Part shown: one piece after another, positions 5,722 through 9,282 of the stretch | How positions within the stretch are numbered: position 1 is the stretch's first letter | Layout of the letters: every line of letters begins with the position of its first letter | DNA from: Deltaproteobacteria bacterium | Lineage (GTDB): Bacteria > Desulfobacterota > Desulfobacteria > Desulfobacterales > ETH-SRB1 | Length of the DNA: 9,282 nucleotides | Assembly (NCBI GenBank): GCA_003647525.1 | Contig: QMMZ01000042.1 | Coordinates: 1 to 9,282 of the forward strand | Reading direction: 5' to 3' | Position numbers and translations under genes: made by a program | The notes under the pieces: model-generated | Databases searched by the model: none | Seen by the model: only the letters and a program-made list of their open reading frames with translations | What the model was told of the DNA's origin: nothing

Positions 5722-6792
5722 TCATCTCCTGCTGCAAGCAGGGCAAAGCAGGTGCAAACGATCATTAAAATAGATGTTTGCGGTGCTTTTCCCACACTCC
5801 TGGCAGACTATCGGATCTACGGATTTGGTAACCGGATTATAAATCAGAGAAAAATTTTTTCTTTTTTTGCCGATGGATGTTTTATAGAGAATCTTAATTG
5901 CCGGTGTACTGACCAACATGGCGCTGCAGGGTTCCACTTTTACCTTTATGCTGTATTTTTTGAACAGGTCATCCTTTTTTCTTGCCAGCTCATCAGGAAT
6001 AAGGGTAATCTTTTCTTGCCTGTCCTTAATCAGTTGATCTGAGAGACCGGGTCGTTCAAGGCTTTTTTCCATTTCCTCTTTTAGAGCGGCATAATATTCT
6101 TCGAGATTTGATACATCCCGTCTGAATCTCCTTGTCATACTTTCCTGAAAAGGACATATCTTCTCTGTAATGCTCTCTTTCATTCGTTTCCTTATCCATT
6201 CCATAATCTCTTTAATCTGTTTGTCCTCCCAGGCAACCCCCTTTTTTTCTGTTTTAAAATCCCTGGGTGCCAAGGAGAGCATATCAGCCATATGCGGGAC
6301 ATACGAGCCTGTCTCAAGATTAAATATCAGATTTACAAGACCCTCCTTTTGTTCGTCACTCTGGGCAATATAACGACACGTCAGGAAAAGGTATTCTGTC
6401 TTGATTTTTGCTGTGCTTTCCACACTTCCCACGGCTCCAAAGAAGGAAAACTGTTCGTTGATCAATCTTTCGAAACCAGCGCTCTTGAGGTAGTCAAACT
6501 CGAGATGACAGGCAAGCAAGGGAACGTGAGCACATGCAGCATTGACCATTTTATCAAGGAAGTGCGAGCCGTAATTGATGGAATATGTTTGCCCGGACTC
6601 AGGATCAGCGTCAGGAGTGTCCGGAACAAAGCCCCTGTTGATATGAATATATTCGGGAGTCTTAAGCAATCCGGACAGACTTTCAGGCAAGAGTGCCTCG
6701 AATTCTTCACCGTTCTCTTCCAGCACCGCTCCGTGCGTTTCAAGGAATCGACAGACAAAGTGTTCTATCTCTTGATCAGGCTTAAAGCTCAT
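5722..6792 (-). CDS. Helicase-partner protein with C-terminal zinc ribbon, family not recognised
   Basis: I do not recognise a named family for this soluble protein. It has 356 residues from ATG 6792-6790 (MSFKPDQEIEHF). That start overlaps the helicase stop by 11 bp and follows GGGGA; a start at 6816 would add eight residues but has no good ribosome-binding site. Residues ~70-170 (INYGSHFLDKMV...YLFLTCRYIAQSD...LVNLIFNLETGSYVP) look like a strand-rich domain, reminiscent of the region after the helicase core in RapA-like proteins. That resemblance is my inference. Residues ~185-280 are charged, helical and possibly coiled coil (WEDKQIKEIMEWIRKRM, then EEYYAALKEEMEK). The C-terminus is a zinc ribbon: C330-x2-C333, 16 residues, C350-x2-C353. 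No signal peptide or membrane segment is visible. Overlapping translation with the SNF2 helicase argues for a stable complex, with this protein perhaps supplying nucleic-acid or RNA-polymerase binding. It ends two bases from MITE copy B. Confidence 0.8.
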   Translation of the reverse strand: MSFKPDQEIEHFVCRFLETHGAVLEENGEEFEALLPESLSGLLKTPEYIHINRGFVPDTPDADPESGQTYSINYGSHFLDKMVNAACAHVPLLACHLEFDYLKSAGFERLINEQFSFFGAVGSVESTAKIKTEYLFLTCRYIAQSDEQKEGLVNLIFNLETGSYVPHMADMLSLAPRDFKTEKKGVAWEDKQIKEIMEWIRKRMKESITEKICPFQESMTRRFRRDVSNLEEYYAALKEEMEKSLERPGLSDQLIKDRQEKITLIPDELARKKDDLFKKYSIKVKVEPCSAMLVSTPAIKILYKTSIGKKRKNFSLIYNPVTKSVDPIVCQECGKSTANIYFNDRLHLLCPACSRR

Positions 6793-9142
6793 AGTTTTCC
6801 CCAAATAGTTTTTCATCCAGTTCTTTGGTCTTTTGATAAAGAGTTTTGGAGCTCTTCAGTCTGCTCGCGAGTTGATCAAAAGACTTTTGTTTTTCTTTTT
6901 CAGAGGATGAATTGATCCAGATGCCATAGACCATATCAGAGAACTCCTGCTCGCCCTTGACTCTCCCCATGATCATATCAATTTCACCGATTACCATTTC
7001 AAACATATTGATCTTCTTATCCAGCACCTCAAGAATATAGTCTTCCACACTGCCAGTGGCGCAGAGGTTGTAAATCATCACTTCTTTTTCCTGCCCGATA
7101 CGGTGGATACGTCCGATTCGCTGTTCGATCTTCATAGGATTCCAGGGTAGATCATAGTTAACCATCTGATGGCAAAACTGGAGATTGCGGCCTTCGCCTC
7201 CTACCTCCGTGGTTACGAGGATATCCTTGTCTTCCCTGAAACTCTTAATCTGTTTATCTTTTTTCCGATTGTCCATGCTGCCGTGGAAAAGTGCATGGGG
7301 AATCTCTTCCCAGGAGAGAAAATCAGAGATATGATCCAGTGTGCCAATGTACTTGACAAAGATGATCTTTTTCCCTGGTGACGATCGTATCAGTTTGAGG
7401 AGAAACTTGTTTTTGCGGGTATGATCCAGTGAGCGGCAAAGATTGTTGATGGCCCGAATCTCCTTTTCCTGTTCAAGCAAGAGGTCTTTTTTGGCGAGAA
7501 CACGGGAAAGGGTGAGACTAACAGCGCGTGGAGAAGAACCCGCTTCTTCTAATAGATTCTTAAGCAGCAGTTTATGGCTTGTGCCGTTTGTTTCGTTGAT
7601 ATTCTGCACTAGTGCGGAGATTCTTTCGTAGAGTTCGTTTTCATTTTTATCCGGATCAAGCTTGATGGTCTGAGCGAATCGGTGAGGTATGTCAATCCTT
7701 GCCAATGCCCTGGTATTTCGGATCATGACCTGACCAAGAAGTTCTTTAAGCTTGCTGCGGTTTTGGGGGTCTGTGGGATCTCCGCGGGTCATAAACTCTT
7801 TGCGAAATTCCAAAGCTGTTTTCAACTGGCCGGGTTTTAGGAGAGTAACTAGATTATAGAGCTCCATCAAGTTGTTTTCCACAGGGGTAGCTGTAAGAAG
7901 AAGCAAAAACCTTTTTTTCAGAGCATTAACAAGCTTCCAGTTAAGTGTATTGCGATTCTTGAGGTGGTGGGCTTCGTCTACAATGACCATATCGTATTCT
8001 CTTTCCGTCACCACCGAAAAGTTATTCTTTGACTTTGCAAGGTTGATGGACGCCAGAACAAAGGGCTCTTTCCAAAAAGAAAGCCCTTTCATACGATAAT
8101 CCGGATCATCTGTGGAAGGGATATCAAGCCCGAATTTTGTTTTCAATTCTCCCTGCCACTGGCTCACAAGAGGAGTTGGTGTAAGAATCAAAGCGCTCTT
8201 TACCATACCACGTTGAATGTATTCCTTAAATACGATCAATGCCTCAATAGTCTTCCCAAGTCCCACCTCATCCGACAGCAGCGCTCTGCCACGAAAGCTC
8301 TTCAGCACCTTTCTGGCCGTCTCCTCCTGATACCATAATGAACGAACATCTTGAATATTGTTGAAACAGATGAGATTTTCGAAAGACTCTTTAAAACGTA
8401 TCTTATAGCCTTCAAGGGTGAGTTCATAGCGTTCAAGAGAGGTAAATTGCCCGTGGGCCAGAGCTTGTTCGAAAGCTGGTGAATTGAGATTGATTGATAC
8501 CGGTATTTCCGGAAAAGAGGCCGGGTTTACACGAAATTCGGGATATGTTTCCTTTTTCGGAGGGGCTGAGGCCTCAACTGGTTCCGGAATGCGTGGACTA
8601 GTCTTCTCTCTGTCTGTTCGTTTGGAACCTTGTCCTTGGCGCTCCCGCTTGACTGGGGGGAAGGCTTGAGTTGCGGCAAGCTTGCAATACTCCTGGATTT
8701 GGAGAATTTCTGCCCGGATCGTTTTTTTATTACGAATCTTCATTTTGGAGATAAGGGGCAGGGTTTCTTCCGCTATACTTAACGCTTGTTCATATTTTCC
8801 TTCCTTTTGCAGGAGCCTGAATAAACCCGGCATCTCTTCATTTTTTATGAATCCATTATCATAAAGCGCCAGAAACGCTTTAAGCTCCACATCGGTCCTG
8901 TTCATATGATATCCGAGGCGCCCCATTTCATGGAGCATCTCCTTGTTTTTCGGATCCAATCTGAGGGCTTTTTTAGCATAAGAGAGTGCTTCCTCAAATT
9001 TTCCCTGATTTCTGAACCACAGAGATTCATTGAACAGAAAGTCGGCCTTTTCCTTCTGAAAAACCAGGGAATTCTTGATTCGACGTTGTTTTTGTTTTAC
9101 CTTTCTCTTTGCTTTGTGTTTTTGTGTTTTTGTCTTAGCCAT
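6782..9142 (-). CDS. SNF2/RapA-like DEAD/DEAH helicase with N-terminal TPR region
   Basis: This 786-residue superfamily-2 ATPase of the SNF2/RapA type should use ATP to translocate on double-stranded nucleic acid and remodel bound proteins. In order: a very basic start (1-~24, Lys/Arg-rich); TPR-like helical repeats (~33-66, FLFNESLWFRNQGKFEEALS, and ~104-131, EGKYEQALSIAEETL); a Pro/Lys-rich linker (~160-200); then the helicase core. Motifs are Walker A DEVGLGKT (291-298), DEAH (389-392), LLLTATP (414-420), SPRAVSLTL (537-545), VTTEVGGEGRNLQ (643-655) and arginine-finger motif QRIGRIHRIGQ (674-684). All catalytic motifs are intact. It lacks the RapA N-terminal Tudor-like domains and a long C-terminal region; the overlapping partner gene may replace the latter. 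ATG 9142-9140 is preceded by a weak GCAGG site. Its role (transcription recycling, DNA repair or phage defence) is not decided by sequence. Confidence 0.92.
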   Translation of the reverse strand: MAKTKTQKHKAKRKVKQKQRRIKNSLVFQKEKADFLFNESLWFRNQGKFEEALSYAKKALRLDPKNKEMLHEMGRLGYHMNRTDVELKAFLALYDNGFIKNEEMPGLFRLLQKEGKYEQALSIAEETLPLISKMKIRNKKTIRAEILQIQEYCKLAATQAFPPVKRERQGQGSKRTDREKTSPRIPEPVEASAPPKKETYPEFRVNPASFPEIPVSINLNSPAFEQALAHGQFTSLERYELTLEGYKIRFKESFENLICFNNIQDVRSLWYQEETARKVLKSFRGRALLSDEVGLGKTIEALIVFKEYIQRGMVKSALILTPTPLVSQWQGELKTKFGLDIPSTDDPDYRMKGLSFWKEPFVLASINLAKSKNNFSVVTEREYDMVIVDEAHHLKNRNTLNWKLVNALKKRFLLLLTATPVENNLMELYNLVTLLKPGQLKTALEFRKEFMTRGDPTDPQNRSKLKELLGQVMIRNTRALARIDIPHRFAQTIKLDPDKNENELYERISALVQNINETNGTSHKLLLKNLLEEAGSSPRAVSLTLSRVLAKKDLLLEQEKEIRAINNLCRSLDHTRKNKFLLKLIRSSPGKKIIFVKYIGTLDHISDFLSWEEIPHALFHGSMDNRKKDKQIKSFREDKDILVTTEVGGEGRNLQFCHQMVNYDLPWNPMKIEQRIGRIHRIGQEKEVMIYNLCATGSVEDYILEVLDKKINMFEMVIGEIDMIMGRVKGEQEFSDMVYGIWINSSSEKEKQKSFDQLASRLKSSKTLYQKTKELDEKLFGENYEL

Positions 9143-9166
9143 TTCAAAAATGCCTGCTTTGACGAT

Positions 9167-9195
9167 TTTATAAAAGATTACAACTGCTCCTGCAA
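9167..9195 (-). promoter_or_regulatory. Possible sigma-70-type promoter of the helicase operon
   Basis: On the minus strand, TATAAA (9172-9167) is a good -10 (5 of 6). It lies 17 bp downstream of TTGCAG (9195-9190), a poor -35 (3 of 6). Transcription would begin near 9160, giving a leader of about 18 nt before the helicase ATG. Spacing and position fit but the -35 match is weak. No other better promoter is visible between the gene and the window edge. Confidence 0.35.
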
Positions 9196-9209
9196 TTTTT
9201 CAAGCTGTG

Positions 9210-9225
9210 CGGGTAAGATTTACCG
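9210..9225. repeat. Small palindrome upstream of the helicase promoter
   Basis: GGTAA (9212-9216) and TTACC (9220-9224) form an exact inverted repeat around GAT; with one bulge it extends to CGG/CCG. It lies about 15 bp upstream of the candidate -35 box of the helicase operon. It could be an operator-like site, but it is short enough to occur by chance. Confidence 0.3.
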
Positions 9226-9260
9226 TGTGTTGTCAATGAGTTGATGGTTATGAAGGAGAC

Positions 9261-9282
9261 CTTGTAGGGGCGGCTTTATGCC
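9261..9282. repeat. Left half of a GC-rich palindromic intergenic repeat, cut by window edge
   Basis: The window ends in CTTGTAGGGGCGGC, TTTAT, GCC. GGC (9272-9274) and GCC (9280-9282) start a stem that, if the palindrome is complete, should continue beyond the window with bases complementary to TAGGGGC. Sequences of the GTAGGGGCGG type recur as dispersed intergenic palindromes in many bacterial genomes. This is extrapolation from a half-element. Confidence 0.35.

Noticed and set aside
6292..6915. Plus-strand 207-codon frame across the partner/helicase junction
   Set aside because: It lies opposite two minus-strand genes that have domain support and an overlapping start/stop arrangement. The translation has no motif and is best explained as a shadow of those genes.
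8906..9244. Plus-strand 112-codon frame over the helicase start
   Set aside because: It is antisense to the clearly homologous helicase N-terminus, has Phe/Ser/Cys-rich composition typical of a shadow frame, and shows no recognisable domain.
1..9282. CRISPR arrays, tRNA or rRNA genes, integrase attachment sites
   Set aside because: No regularly spaced repeats, no tRNA-like cloverleaf or conserved rRNA segments, and no recombinase gene were seen by eye on either strand.

Overview
The window looks like chromosomal DNA from a moderate-GC Gram-negative bacterium. A Desulfobacterota (delta-proteobacterial) host is my best guess, based on the flavour of the proteins, the orphan PD-(D/E)XK remnant and the short intergenic repeats. 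This assignment is inference, because no rRNA, tRNA or other phylogenetic marker is present.

Left part, + strand. The window opens inside the last codons of a universal stress protein gene (2-112). A 106-bp MITE-like element (113-218) abuts its stop codon. A CPA2-type cation:proton antiporter (252-1523) and a two-CBS-domain protein (1527-1994) follow as a tight operon. UspA and CBS domains commonly bind adenine nucleotides, so this may be an energy-sensing ion-homeostasis cluster. Positions 1995-3130 are a decaying stretch. It holds a small inverted-repeat cluster, an orphan C-terminal PD-(D/E)XK nuclease fragment (2132-2470, minus) and an isoprenylcysteine-methyltransferase-like gene (2520-3078, plus) broken by an in-frame TGA, a late frame change and loss of its conserved RHP motif. 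An intact tex gene follows (3131-5422).

Middle. The space between the converging tex and the minus-strand operon holds a minus-strand intrinsic terminator (5446-5504) and a second copy of the MITE in inverted orientation (5614-5719). The two copies differ at one base in 106. Each starts 0-2 bp after a stop codon and has the same orientation relative to the gene it follows. This is the most striking non-coding signal in the window.

Right part, minus strand. A two-gene overlapping operon encodes a TPR-containing SNF2/RapA-like helicase (6782-9142) and a 356-residue partner (5722-6792) with a C-terminal four-cysteine zinc ribbon that I cannot assign to a named family. The 11-bp overlap suggests coupled translation and a joint function. 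This pair is the best candidate here for an under-described system; a split RapA-like RNA-polymerase or nucleic-acid remodeller is the leading hypothesis. A possible promoter and small palindromes lie upstream, and the window ends inside a GC-rich palindromic repeat. I saw no tRNA, rRNA, CRISPR array, transposase gene or replication origin.
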